NCBI GenBank assembly: GCA_016192705.1
Contig: JACPTQ010000028.1
Location: forward strand, 76,233-140,232
Direction of reading: 5' to 3'
Source of the DNA: Deltaproteobacteria bacterium
GTDB taxonomy: Bacteria; Myxococcota; JACPTQ01
Length of the DNA: 64,000 nt
Every line of letters starts with the position of its first letter. Position 1 is the stretch's first letter. Positions 18,329 to 27,794 of the stretch are shown here, piece after piece. Position numbers and translations under genes: made by a program. The notes under the pieces are model-generated. The model was not told the DNA's origin. It worked only from the letters and a program-made list of their open reading frames with translations, and searched no databases.

Positions 18329-19876
18329 GTGAGGATCACGTCGAGAAGTGCGCTGATTTCGTTTTGGCTGATTTCGCAGGCAGAGGGCGCGGAACCGATT
18401 GTCGGCGTTGTCGTTGACGCGAATGGCGCCCCGGTGGTCGGCGCGCGGGTCAAAGTTCAGGCGTCAGGCGCTGAAACAACGACGGGGGCGGATGGCCGTT
18501 TTGTCGTTTCGCGAACGCCGGCTGACGCGCCCGCGAAGTATGTCACCGCTGGGAAAGTGGGTTATTTGAACGGTGGATGCGCGCTGCGTGCAGAGCGCCG
18601 CACCTGCAGCATCACGCTTAAGAAACTGCCCGCACGCGACTTTGTCGGCTATGCGTGGACGCACCCACGGCGTCCAAGCGTCCCACACGATGCGACGAAA
18701 CAACCGTGCCGCGATTGCCACCCGCGGCAGTTCATCGAATGGCGACGGAGCACGCACGCGACGTCGGGTGTGAACCGGGCGTTTCTCGACGCGTTTTCGG
18801 GCGGACCCACGTTCGTTAAGGGACTCGATTTTAAGACGAGCTTCCCGGCGTCAAACGGCAACTGCGCGACGTGCCACGTCCCAGCGCAGGCGCTGAAAGA
18901 CCCGTTCGGCGCGAACCCGACGCGCGCGCGCGGTGTCGAACGAGCCGGCGTCTTTTGCGACGTCTGCCACAAGACCGCCGACACCGAAACAAACGCCGAC
19001 GGCTCGCGACCGGGCGTCTTGTCGATGCGCTTCGTCCGCCCGCGCCCCGGCGAGAAACATTTTTTCGGCCCGCTCGCCGATGTTTTTCCGCGCCCGAACG
19101 CTTACAGCCCTGCATCCCGCGAGAGCCGTTTCTGCGCGCCGTGCCACAACGGCGGCTTTTGGAATAACGTCGCTTACTCGGAATTCGCCGAATGGAGCAC
19201 GAGCGACTACGCGCGCCGCGGCATCACGTGCCAATCGTGCCACATGAAACCCCACGCGGAATCCGGACGATTCGCCACCCGCAAATCCGGCGGGCTTGTG
19301 CGCCCAGCCTCCGAAAACCGCATGCACGATTTTCCGGGCACAAGCCTTCTCGGAACCGGCGCCGTTCTCACAGTCACCGCGCATGTCGATGGCGACCGGC
19401 TGCGTGTCACGGTTCGCGTTCACAACCGCGGCGCGGGTCACCACATTCCGACCGGGAGCCCGGCGCGAAACGTCGTCCTCACGGTTGCCGCGAAAGACGC
19501 GAAGGGGAAACCACTGAAGCTCGTTGAAGGTCCCATTGTTCCGACGTGGGTGGGGGACGCGCTCGCGGGGATGCCAGGCCGAGGGTTCGCGAAAATCTTT
19601 GCGGGCGCGGTTTCATACGAAGGGAAAACGCGTGGACGCTCGGCCGCAATTCACCCTGCCCCATATTGGCGCCCCGCGAACATCGTCGCCGACACGCGAA
19701 TTGCGGCCAACGCAACCGATGTTTCGACGTACGCGTTTGCGCGCGCGGTGCGCTCCGACGGGCCGATCGTCGTGACGGCGCAGCTTCGACACTTCCGCTT
19801 CTATGCGGCGTGGCTCAAAAATCGTAAGATGAAGCCAGCCGCCGTGATGGAACGCGCCATCGTTGTTTCGCCTTAA
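18329..19876 (+). CDS. Exported pentaheme c-type cytochrome with an N-terminal carboxypeptidase-regulatory-like domain
   Basis: 515 residues. Five haem-binding CxxCH motifs are present: CRDCH (about 126), CATCH (180), CDVCH (210), CAPCH (269) and CQSCH (301). A short export signal starts at GTG 18329, the first start after an in-frame stop. Residues 22-95 (PIVGVVVDANGAPVVGARV) form a carboxypeptidase-regulatory-like beta domain. The C-terminal 180 residues (VRVHNRGAGHHIPTGSPARN) resemble the tail of cytochrome c554-like or multihaem hydroxylamine-type proteins. It is probably a periplasmic or surface electron carrier. The substrate is unknown. Confidence 0.8.
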   Translation: MRITSRSALISFWLISQAEGAEPIVGVVVDANGAPVVGARVKVQASGAETTTGADGRFVVSRTPADAPAKYVTAGKVGYLNGGCALRAERRTCSITLKKLPARDFVGYAWTHPRRPSVPHDATKQPCRDCHPRQFIEWRRSTHATSGVNRAFLDAFSGGPTFVKGLDFKTSFPASNGNCATCHVPAQALKDPFGANPTRARGVERAGVFCDVCHKTADTETNADGSRPGVLSMRFVRPRPGEKHFFGPLADVFPRPNAYSPASRESRFCAPCHNGGFWNNVAYSEFAEWSTSDYARRGITCQSCHMKPHAESGRFATRKSGGLVRPASENRMHDFPGTSLLGTGAVLTVTAHVDGDRLRVTVRVHNRGAGHHIPTGSPARNVVLTVAAKDAKGKPLKLVEGPIVPTWVGDALAGMPGRGFAKIFAGAVSYEGKTRGRSAAIHPAPYWRPANIVADTRIAANATDVSTYAFARAVRSDGPIVVTAQLRHFRFYAAWLKNRKMKPAAVMERAIVVSP

Positions 19877-19888
19877 CCCGGGGGAATT

Positions 19889-22660
19889 GTGCGCAGATTA
19901 TATCTCATCTCTTTAGTCCTGACCCCATTGGTCCCATTGGACGCCCGCGCTGAATGGACCCAAACCGGTGGGCCGGTCGGTGGACTCGGATACGATGTTC
20001 GGATCCAAAGTTCGAACAAGGCGAAGATGTTCGTCACCGATAATTTCGCGGGCGTCGTTGTGAGCAACGACTACGGACAGACGTGGAAGGCACAAAACAC
20101 GGGCATCACGGTGAAGGGCGGCAACTCGCTCGACGCATTCAATATTTTTTCGCTCACGCAAGATCCGAATGCGAGCAACATCGTCTGGGCCGGCACGAAC
20201 GGCTCGGGCGGCGCTTTCGGCGTCTATAAGAGTACCGACACCGGCGCGACGTGGACGGCGCTAAACACGGGGATTGTCGACCCAGGGTTTGGTCTCGTCT
20301 TTCGCGGGTTCACCGTGCAGCTCGGCAACTCGAATCTTGTGTACGCGACGGCCGAAGAGCCAACCGCGAGTCAGGGTCGCGAGTTCAACAAAACGAAAGG
20401 GCGACTCTATAAACTCATCGATGGCGGCACCGGATGGTCGCTCGTCACCACGGGGCAGAATCTCTTTCGGCACCTCATCATCGACCCGAACGACGCGAAC
20501 ACGCTTTACTTGTCGACGGGGATCTTCGATCGCGAGCCGAGCAACTACGACTGCGCGGATGGTGGCGCGGGCGGCGGTGTTGGCGTTCTGAAGAGTACGA
20601 ACGGCGGCACGGCGTGGACCGCGGAGAATGCGGGTCTCACGGACCTTTACGTCGGCGCGCTTCGGATGCACCCGGCGGATTCGAAGGTCTTGTTCGCCGC
20701 AAGCGGGAATAACGCGTGCTCGGGTGGGTACGAAGGCAACATCGTGAGCGGTCTTTTTAAGACGACCGACGCGGGCGCCGCGTGGACGAAAGTGATTTCA
20801 AACGACATCATGACCACCGTCGCCTTCGCGCCGTCGAATCCAACGATCGTTTACGCGGGAAGCGCGAACGCCTTTTATCGGAGCGCGAACGGCGGCGACG
20901 CGTGGACGACGCTTCAAAACGACGCGGGGATCTGGGGGCCAGCGGGAATTCGCGCGGGAGTGCCGATCGATGTGGTGGTCGACCCCGACGATCCGAACAC
21001 GTTGTACGCGAACAATTATGGCGGCGGCGTTTTCAAGTCGTCGGACGGCGCGAAAACGTGGCAAGTGTGGAGCCGCGGTTATTCGGGTGCCGACTTGCGC
21101 GCGGTGGCGATTGCGCCAAGCGACACGACGAAAGTTTTTGCAATCGGTCGAAGCGGACCTTACCGGAGCGCGAACCACGGTATCGACTGGACGGGAATCG
21201 CGACCGGCGCCGCAAACCCATACCCCGAGTGGTATGCGCTCGCTGTGCATCCGGCGTCGGCCGCGACAGTTCTGATGGCCGATGAGCACCAAGGGGTCAT
21301 CTTTAAGAGTACAAACGAAGGCGACACGTTTGCCGAGGTTTTTCGCCATCCGAGCGCGGACCCCGCCGATGTCGCGACACGTCAAGGATTCAAGGCGATT
21401 GCCTTCGCGCCATCAGACCCGAGCGTCGCTTACGCGGGAGTCGCGCGCGAGAGTGGCAGCATCAGCCCCGCGAATGTGCCAGCGGGGCAAGTCGTCTACC
21501 GGTCAACCGACACGGGGACGACGTTTTCAGATGGCGGCGCGGGATTGAACGGCCTCAATGTCCATCGCCTTGTGGTCGCGCCGACCGACCCGAATACTGT
21601 TTGGGCCGCGACATCGAGCGGCATCTATAAGAGTGTCGATGGCGCGCGGACGTGGAGTCTCTTGCCGGGGACAGGCGCGCGTGACATTTGGGCACTCGCG
21701 GTCCGCGACAACAACTTGATCTATGGCGAAAAGGACGTCGGCATTCGCGCGAGCGCAGATGGCGGGGCGGACTGGAGCGCACTACAAAACACCGGCATTT
21801 CGGGGACGCCGTTCATTCGTGCGCTGGCCTACGCGCCCTCGTCGGCGACGACGGTTTACGCGGTCGATAATTATTCGGGCGTTTACTTGTCGACGAATTC
21901 TGGTGCGTCATGGAATTCGCTTTCTGGGCTGACGTTTCGCGCGGTGACCGACCTGTCGCTCGGCGCGACGGACGGCGGACTTCTCGTTTATGCCGCGACC
22001 GAAGGTGGCGGCGTATTTCGGTATGGCGGGCCGACGGCCGTGGCATCGCCAGTGTCGATCGATTTTGGGAATGTCGTGGTCGGCACGCCATCCGCGACGA
22101 CACGCGTGACTGTCTTCAACACGAGCAGCGACGCGTCGATTGGCGCCGGCGCTCTTTCGTTTTCTGGACCGAGCGCAGCCGAATTTTCTTTGTTGAACGA
22201 TGCCTGCTCCGGTGCTTCGTTCGACGCGGGCGCTTCGTGCACCGTCGATGTGAGAATTATAGCGGCGACCGCAGGGGCGAAGGGGGCGCTGCTTACGATT
22301 CCCACAAGCGATGCGTTCCAAGCGAGTGTGACGGTTACATTGAGTGCGTCTGCCGTCGCGGATACGGATGCGGGGGCGGGCGCGGATGCGGGCTCGGATG
22401 CGGGGGCGGATGCGGGAGCGGATGCGGGAGCGGATGGCGGCGATGCGGGTGCGGACGCGGGTGCCGATGCGGACGCGGGAGCGGGGGCGGATGCGGGAAC
22501 GGACGCGGGGCCGTCCGCCGAGTTGCTCCAAAAACAAGGTTGCGCCGGCGGCTGTCGCGTCGGCTTCGAGCGCTCGAGCAACAAAACTCTCGGTCTGCTC
22601 TTAGTCTTGGCCGGACTTGCCGCGCATTTGCGCCGTCGACCTCGGAGCGCGCGCCGCTAA
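19889..22660 (+). CDS. Surface protein with Asp-box (BNR/sortilin-like) repeats and a MYXO-CTERM-like tail
   Basis: 923 residues from GTG 19889, 12 nt after the cytochrome gene, so probably co-transcribed. After the signal peptide, Asp-box repeats with the signature S-x-D-x-G-x-T-W recur (SNDYGQTW, STDTGATW, SVDGARTW), forming a beta-propeller. Residues about 710-815 (PVSIDFGNVVVGT) match an HYDIN/ASPM-SPD-2-type domain. Then comes a long DAG linker and a tail with QKQGCAGGCRVGF, a hydrophobic helix (LGLLLVLAGLAA) and a terminal Arg cluster. This order is the MYXO-CTERM sorting architecture of Myxococcota. The DAG tract is DNA-repetitive (22360-22520). Confidence 0.85.
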   Translation: MRRLYLISLVLTPLVPLDARAEWTQTGGPVGGLGYDVRIQSSNKAKMFVTDNFAGVVVSNDYGQTWKAQNTGITVKGGNSLDAFNIFSLTQDPNASNIVWAGTNGSGGAFGVYKSTDTGATWTALNTGIVDPGFGLVFRGFTVQLGNSNLVYATAEEPTASQGREFNKTKGRLYKLIDGGTGWSLVTTGQNLFRHLIIDPNDANTLYLSTGIFDREPSNYDCADGGAGGGVGVLKSTNGGTAWTAENAGLTDLYVGALRMHPADSKVLFAASGNNACSGGYEGNIVSGLFKTTDAGAAWTKVISNDIMTTVAFAPSNPTIVYAGSANAFYRSANGGDAWTTLQNDAGIWGPAGIRAGVPIDVVVDPDDPNTLYANNYGGGVFKSSDGAKTWQVWSRGYSGADLRAVAIAPSDTTKVFAIGRSGPYRSANHGIDWTGIATGAANPYPEWYALAVHPASAATVLMADEHQGVIFKSTNEGDTFAEVFRHPSADPADVATRQGFKAIAFAPSDPSVAYAGVARESGSISPANVPAGQVVYRSTDTGTTFSDGGAGLNGLNVHRLVVAPTDPNTVWAATSSGIYKSVDGARTWSLLPGTGARDIWALAVRDNNLIYGEKDVGIRASADGGADWSALQNTGISGTPFIRALAYAPSSATTVYAVDNYSGVYLSTNSGASWNSLSGLTFRAVTDLSLGATDGGLLVYAATEGGGVFRYGGPTAVASPVSIDFGNVVVGTPSATTRVTVFNTSSDASIGAGALSFSGPSAAEFSLLNDACSGASFDAGASCTVDVRIIAATAGAKGALLTIPTSDAFQASVTVTLSASAVADTDAGAGADAGSDAGADAGADAGADGGDAGADAGADADAGAGADAGTDAGPSAELLQKQGCAGGCRVGFERSSNKTLGLLLVLAGLAAHLRRRPRSARR

Positions 22661-22667
22661 CGACACA

Positions 22668-25600
22668 TCACACGTGCGCGATGTCGCCGGATGCGAGGAG
22701 CGCTTCGAGCGTGCGGTTCGCGATCTTTTCAAGCACCGTGTTTTGGCGAAGGCGCGACGCGAGGTGTTTGAAGTCGACGTGGTCCATAGGCTGATCTTGG
22801 TTGAAGCACGAGAAGATGAACTTCTCTTCGCCGGTCGCGGGATCGACGTGGCGCTGAAGGCACTGCGCGCAGACTTCTTTCATCATGCACTGCATCGGCG
22901 AGTTGATCGACGCGATCGCGTGGTGGCTCTTTGAGAGATACGGCAAGAGCACGCCATGGCGCGCGGCCTGGACCGCGGCCATCATCCTGTCGGAGCCGAT
23001 GGCGATGATGCGGTTCGTTTCCGTGAGCGGGAAGAGCGGCGTTCCGAGCTCGCCCTTTGCGTAGGCGACCATCGCTTGGACGATGTTGCCTTCGAACGTG
23101 TGGTCCTGCGGGCGGCGCGGCTCGATCGTCGGCGCGGCGTCGACGCTCCAGATGATTTCGTCGGTTGCGGCTTCGACCTCGTCGCGCTTGAAAACGTCGA
23201 TGGCGCGGCGATAACCGGCGAAATAGAGAACGCGCGCTCCGGCGTCGCGCATCGCTTTGCCGATTGAGAAGAGCACGGCGTTCCCGAGGCCGCCGCCGCA
23301 AAGGATGACGTTTTCGCGTGGCTCGATTTCTGTGGGTGCGCCGGTTGGGCCCATGACGACGACGGGCTCCCCGGGTTTTAAGAAAGACGCCATGCGGCTC
23401 GACGCGCCGACTTCGAGGAGAATGAGCGAGAGAAGCCCTTGGGCTTTGTCGACAGAGGCGCCGGTGAGCGCGACCCCTTCCATCGTGAGGCGGAGGCCGC
23501 GTGCGCGTGGGGCATGGGCTTCGTAGTTTTGGAGGCGGAAAAATTGGCCCGGTTTGAAGCGGCGCGCTTGCGCGGGTGCGCGGAGAACGACTTCGGTGAT
23601 GGTGGGGGTGAGACGAGAAACCGAATGGACCCTCGGTGCAAGGTCGTCCGCGAGGCGCGTCACAAACGTTTTCCACCCGTCGACGGGCTTCTCGCCACGC
23701 GGCCGAAGAAGCTCCACGACGCGCACAAAGCCGTCGCGGGCGCTCGCCATCGCGCGAACGACGCTCCCTGCGTAGGTCGGGTGGTTGTCGCCGTAGTAGC
23801 TGACGAGCTTTTCGCCTTTTTGGTACGACGTGAAAAAACCGTCGGGCGATTTTTCGAGCGTCACGGCGCCCGTCGCGTCTCGGACCGCTCGGTACGTCAC
23901 GAACGCGTTCGTCTTTGGGTCAATTTCGATCTGCCCCGGCGCTTCGCGTTCGACCATTGTGTTGGGCGTCGTGCCGGCCGCGATGCAAACCGTCCGCGCG
24001 GGGAGTTCGACGATTTCGCCAGTCCCCTTGAGCTTTCCACCGGTGTCGCGCATCCGCTCAAACCGCATCGCGCGCACCTGCCCGCGCTCGTCGGGCACCG
24101 CCTCGACGGGGCTCATGCACTCGACGATCGAAATCCCCTCTTCGAGCGATTTTTCGATCTCTTCGTGGTTCAGGCGATACGCGGGCGAATCGCGAAGTGT
24201 GCGCCGATAGACGATCGACACGCCACCCCACGATTTCGCGAGGTCGACGAAGTTGGGCGCACGCCCCTCCGCATTTGCGCGCGCCCGCTCGTCGCGAACC
24301 GCTCGGCCGTGTGCGAGAAACCTATCGAGTTTCTCTTTTTCCTCGGCGTCGACGAGGAGTCCCTCGCCGTATTGTTCGTATCGCTCGAGAAGGCGTTCGC
24401 ATTGAATGGGGTAGTACGCGAGAAGCTCCGTCGCCGCGTCGATCGCCGTCAAGCCGCCGCCCACAACGATCGCCGGAAGCTCGACTTGCAAGTTTGAGAG
24501 GGACGACGGCTTGTACGCGCCCGTAAGTTGAAGCGCCATCAAAAAGTCGGACGCTTGTCGAATGCCGCGGATGAGGTTGTTTTTCATCGGGACGATCGTT
24601 GGTTTTCCCGCGCCTGCGGCGATGGCAACGTGGTCAAAGCCCGCGGCCCACGCGTCGTCGATCGTCATCGTTCCGCCAAAGCGAACGCCGCCGATGATTT
24701 CGCAAAGTGGGCGACGCGCGAGATTTAAGTAAAGGTCGAAGAGGAAATTCTTGTCCCAGCGAACGGTGATGCCGTACTCCGAGACGCCGCCAAACCCAAG
24801 GAGGACGCGGTCGCGAAGGCTTTCGTGCCACGTTGCGCGGTCGCGGATCGGCTCTCGCAGCGCAGGCTCGGGAAGCGGCTCGATCTTGAGGCCGTCGATG
24901 GCGACGACCCCAACCCCTTCATTGACGAGGTGGTGCGCGAGCGTGTAACCCGCGGGGCCGAGACCGACGACGAGCACTTTCTTACCGTTGTACGGGAGGG
25001 CGTACGGGCGCCGCACGTTGAGGGGATTCCATCGCGTCAAGAGCGACCAGATCTCAAAACCCCACGGCATCGCGAGAACGTCGACGAGCACGCGCGTTTC
25101 GATCTGCGGGATGTTGACCGGGTCTTGCTTTTGGTAGATGCACGCCTTCATGCAGTCGTTGCAGATGCGGTGTCCCGTGCCGGGAAGAAGCGGGTTGTCG
25201 ATAGAGCAGAGGGCGACGGCGCCGACCGGGTCGCCTTCGCGGGCGAGCACGATGAGTTCGCCAACGCGTTCGTCGAGCGGGCAGCCGGTCAGCTTGTTGC
25301 CGAGCGCGTTCGTTTGGAGGCCAACGCCGTCTTTGCCGCGAAGGCCTTTATTGCACGAGTCTTTGTCGCGGTCGTGGCAAGTGATGCAGTACGCGTCTTC
25401 CCAGGCGGCTTCGCGCGGATTCATGCGCGTGTCGGTGAGCTCGAAGCCATCGCGGAGGCGCGCCTTGTGCTCGGGGCCGACGATTCGCTCGGGCAGCGCC
25501 GGGTCGTGTCGTTCGATCTCCACGAGCGCGGCAAAGTCGCGTGGAGCAGGCATTCGAAGCGAGGGCCATTTTGTTCCGCGCGCTTTGAGCGCGGCGACAA

Positions 25601-26132
25601 TTCGTTCGTACGAACGTAAAAGATCGCGGTTCGCGGCGTCGGGGAGGGCGCCGGGCGGTGTCGCGAGTTCAACGTCGAGCGCGGCGACGACCTTTCGCGC
25701 AAATGCGAGCTCGGGGTCGGGGCCCGCGAGGTGCGGCGAAAGCTCGGCGTCGGAAACTTGGCGCGCCTCGTCTGCGGTAACTTTCTTAAGTGCGCGGCGA
25801 CGAACGAAATCGACGGCGAATCTCGCGAGAACCGCTTCGTCTTTCGCGCGCTCGCGGAAATGGGACGCCGGTCGTTCAACGTCGAAGAGCCGAACAACAA
25901 ACGCGCTTAAGTGGCGAGCGACTTCGATGAGAAGTGCCGAGGCGACGGGTGCGCCGAGTGAACTTGGTGTGATTCGATAGGCGTCAAAACGGGCGAAAAG
26001 CGCGGCGTCGCGCTCCCGAAGATGATCGTCAAATCGCGCCGCTAGCTTTTTGAGGCCGACGGGGTTGTGAAGTTCAGCGAAATCGAACGGAGCCTTGAGA
26101 ACCCCCCCACGCGAATCGGATGCAGCGGGCAC
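22668..26132 (-). CDS. Three-part FAD/NAD(P) oxidoreductase with iron-sulfur-type Cys clusters
   Basis: 1154 residues from GTG 26132. The N-terminal 240 residues are alpha-helical and unassigned. Next come Cys clusters (CITCHDRDKDSC at about 247; CNDCMKAC at about 327) like those of GltD or DpyA subunits. A GltD-like flavin/NADPH module follows (VLVVGLGPAGYTLA at about 389, VVGGGLTAIDAATELL at about 557). The C terminus is a ferredoxin-reductase module (FKPGQFFRLQNYE at about 860) ending in a PyrK-like Cys set (CMMKEVCAQC and FSCF). The fusion could pass electrons between NAD(P)H and a quinone or ferredoxin pool. Substrate is not predictable. Confidence 0.82.
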   Translation of the reverse strand: MPAASDSRGGVLKAPFDFAELHNPVGLKKLAARFDDHLRERDAALFARFDAYRITPSSLGAPVASALLIEVARHLSAFVVRLFDVERPASHFRERAKDEAVLARFAVDFVRRRALKKVTADEARQVSDAELSPHLAGPDPELAFARKVVAALDVELATPPGALPDAANRDLLRSYERIVAALKARGTKWPSLRMPAPRDFAALVEIERHDPALPERIVGPEHKARLRDGFELTDTRMNPREAAWEDAYCITCHDRDKDSCNKGLRGKDGVGLQTNALGNKLTGCPLDERVGELIVLAREGDPVGAVALCSIDNPLLPGTGHRICNDCMKACIYQKQDPVNIPQIETRVLVDVLAMPWGFEIWSLLTRWNPLNVRRPYALPYNGKKVLVVGLGPAGYTLAHHLVNEGVGVVAIDGLKIEPLPEPALREPIRDRATWHESLRDRVLLGFGGVSEYGITVRWDKNFLFDLYLNLARRPLCEIIGGVRFGGTMTIDDAWAAGFDHVAIAAGAGKPTIVPMKNNLIRGIRQASDFLMALQLTGAYKPSSLSNLQVELPAIVVGGGLTAIDAATELLAYYPIQCERLLERYEQYGEGLLVDAEEKEKLDRFLAHGRAVRDERARANAEGRAPNFVDLAKSWGGVSIVYRRTLRDSPAYRLNHEEIEKSLEEGISIVECMSPVEAVPDERGQVRAMRFERMRDTGGKLKGTGEIVELPARTVCIAAGTTPNTMVEREAPGQIEIDPKTNAFVTYRAVRDATGAVTLEKSPDGFFTSYQKGEKLVSYYGDNHPTYAGSVVRAMASARDGFVRVVELLRPRGEKPVDGWKTFVTRLADDLAPRVHSVSRLTPTITEVVLRAPAQARRFKPGQFFRLQNYEAHAPRARGLRLTMEGVALTGASVDKAQGLLSLILLEVGASSRMASFLKPGEPVVVMGPTGAPTEIEPRENVILCGGGLGNAVLFSIGKAMRDAGARVLYFAGYRRAIDVFKRDEVEAATDEIIWSVDAAPTIEPRRPQDHTFEGNIVQAMVAYAKGELGTPLFPLTETNRIIAIGSDRMMAAVQAARHGVLLPYLSKSHHAIASINSPMQCMMKEVCAQCLQRHVDPATGEEKFIFSCFNQDQPMDHVDFKHLASRLRQNTVLEKIANRTLEALLASGDIAHV

Positions 26133-26274
26133 GACGCACCTCTTGTTCCTCCCCCGAGCTTTGGGTCAGGACGAATCTGGCGCAACATAACAGCACTTTG
26201 CCGTGGTTTTCGCAACTGGAATGGCTGACACCATGTGGTAAAAGGTATCTCATCCTAATGAGGAGGAGGAGCCG

Positions 26275-27654
26275 ATGGGTTTACGACCTCGCCATTTCTC
26301 ACTTGTCCTTTTTGTCGTGACGGTCATGGCGTGCGCGACGCGCTCGGAGACGCCCGCGCTGGGACCCGAGTCGGGGACGTCGCTTGCGTCGGGGCGTGCC
26401 GACATCGCGAAACGGTTCATCGATCTTGTTGCAACCGACAAGGCCGACGAGGCGTTCAAGATGTTCGACGCCGAAATGGCGAAGGCGTTTCCTCTTGCGA
26501 CGCTCCGCGCGACGTGGGCGGGGTTGCTAACGCAAGTTGGACCGTTTGTGCGAATTGCTTCCGTTACGTCAAAACGAAAAGACAGATTCGAGGCGTTTTC
26601 GTTCGCGATGGAGTTTGAGGACTCGTACTTTACGTGGCGCGTGGCTTTGGACACGAAGACGGGGATGGTCAGCGGGCTCTTCCTGCAGCCGGGCCGTCCG
26701 CCGCTTGCGCCTGAGAAGGAACCAAAGCGGCCCGCGACGGTCGATGAGCGCGAGGTGACGGTTGGGAGTGGCGAATGGGCACTTCCCGGTACGCTCGCGA
26801 CGCCCGCGCAAAACCGAGCTGCCGCGTTGATGCCCGGCGTCGTGCTGGTTCATGGCTCGGGACCGAACGACCGCGACGAATCGGTTGGTCCCAACCGGCC
26901 GTTTCGCGACATCGCGTGGGGGCTCGCCGCGCGCGGCATTGCGGTCTTGCGCTACGACAAGCGGACGCGCGTGCACGCCGCGAAGTTGAAGGCGGTTAAG
27001 CAGATGTCGCTCAAAGAAGAAGTCTTTGACGATGCGGTGGCTGCCGCGAATCTGTTGCGGTCGCAGCCCGGCGTAAATCCGCAACAGGTCTATTTGGTCG
27101 GTCACAGCCTGGGCGCATCGACGGGGCCACTTATCGCGCGCGCCGACCCGCGCCTCGCAGGCCTCGTGCTGATGGCCGGCAGCACGCGACCGTTCGAAGA
27201 AGTCATTAAGGCGCAAGTGACGTACCTCCTTTCAATCAGCCGCCTCCGCGCCGAGGAAAAAGCTGCGGCGCTCGACAAAATCAACGCGCAGTTCGAACGC
27301 GTGCGCCCGCCGGGCCCCAAGCCTGATGCGATCGCGAGCGATTTGCCGCTCGGAATTCCACCTGCGATGTGGCACGAATACCGCGAGCGGAATCCTCCCA
27401 AGGCGGTTCAGGCGGTCAAGCTGCCGATTCTCGTGCTCCAAGGCGGTCGCGACTACCAAGTCACGGTCGACGATTTTGAAGGGTGGAAACGCGCGCTCGA
27501 GGGGCGCAAGAACGCCGAATTCATCCTATACCCAACGCTCAACCACTTTTTCTTGGAAGGGAAGGGCCGCCCGACCCCGAAAGAATACAATGTCCCGAGC
27601 CGGGTTCCCGAGCAAGTTATCTTGGACATCGTCGCGTTTATCCGTCGACGCTGA
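26275..27654 (+). CDS. Lipoprotein alpha/beta hydrolase with a DUF3887-like N-terminal domain
   Basis: 459 residues; GAGGAGGAG lies just upstream of the ATG. The signal ends in the lipobox VMAC, so it is probably lipid-anchored. Residues 40-140 (AKRFIDLVATDKADEAFKMF) match the DUF3887 fold. The rest is a serine hydrolase: oxyanion strand VVLVHGSGPNDRDE, nucleophile GHSLGAS (about 276), acid in LQGGRDYQVTVDD, and His in YPTLNHFF. DUF3887-hydrolase pairs of this kind act as esterases (EstD-like) on short acyl chains. It ends directly at the palindromic repeat 27655-27781. Confidence 0.85.
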   Translation: MGLRPRHFSLVLFVVTVMACATRSETPALGPESGTSLASGRADIAKRFIDLVATDKADEAFKMFDAEMAKAFPLATLRATWAGLLTQVGPFVRIASVTSKRKDRFEAFSFAMEFEDSYFTWRVALDTKTGMVSGLFLQPGRPPLAPEKEPKRPATVDEREVTVGSGEWALPGTLATPAQNRAAALMPGVVLVHGSGPNDRDESVGPNRPFRDIAWGLAARGIAVLRYDKRTRVHAAKLKAVKQMSLKEEVFDDAVAAANLLRSQPGVNPQQVYLVGHSLGASTGPLIARADPRLAGLVLMAGSTRPFEEVIKAQVTYLLSISRLRAEEKAAALDKINAQFERVRPPGPKPDAIASDLPLGIPPAMWHEYRERNPPKAVQAVKLPILVLQGGRDYQVTVDDFEGWKRALEGRKNAEFILYPTLNHFFLEGKGRPTPKEYNVPSRVPEQVILDIVAFIRRR

Positions 27655-27781
27655 CAGGTTGCTGAAAAACGCCCATCTGCGGCGTTGGCGCGTCGCCGCT
27701 CCCTTCCGCGTACATCTGAGTACAGCGTCCGGTCGCGGCTTTCCGCGCCTGCCTTGCATCTGGACATTTTTCAGCAACCTG
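27655..27781. repeat. 127-bp imperfect palindrome with perfect 15-bp ends, possible MITE and terminator
   Basis: The left end CAGGTTGCTGAAAAA (27655-27669) is exactly complementary to the right end TTTTTCAGCAACCTG (27767-27781). The inner parts also pair imperfectly, and a GTAC-x-GTAC pair lies near the centre (27714-27724). The element begins one base after the hydrolase stop and ends 13 nt before the manC stop. It could therefore act as a bidirectional terminator for the convergent genes. The terminal sequence resembles a dispersed repeat that I remember from several proteobacterial genomes; I cannot confirm this here. Confidence 0.8.
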
Positions 27782-27794
27782 CTAACGCGCGAAG

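Noticed and set aside
18223..18453. Minus-strand 76-codon frame ending in a hydrophobic stretch (AMKLIAMIVFFAE)
   Set aside because: It overlaps the start of the cytochrome gene, lacks a ribosome-binding site, and only its last 20 codons look protein-like.
22360..22520. Short-period repeat that could be taken for a CRISPR or minisatellite
   Set aside because: It is the codon repeat of the Asp-Ala-Gly linker inside the MYXO-CTERM protein; there are no spacers.
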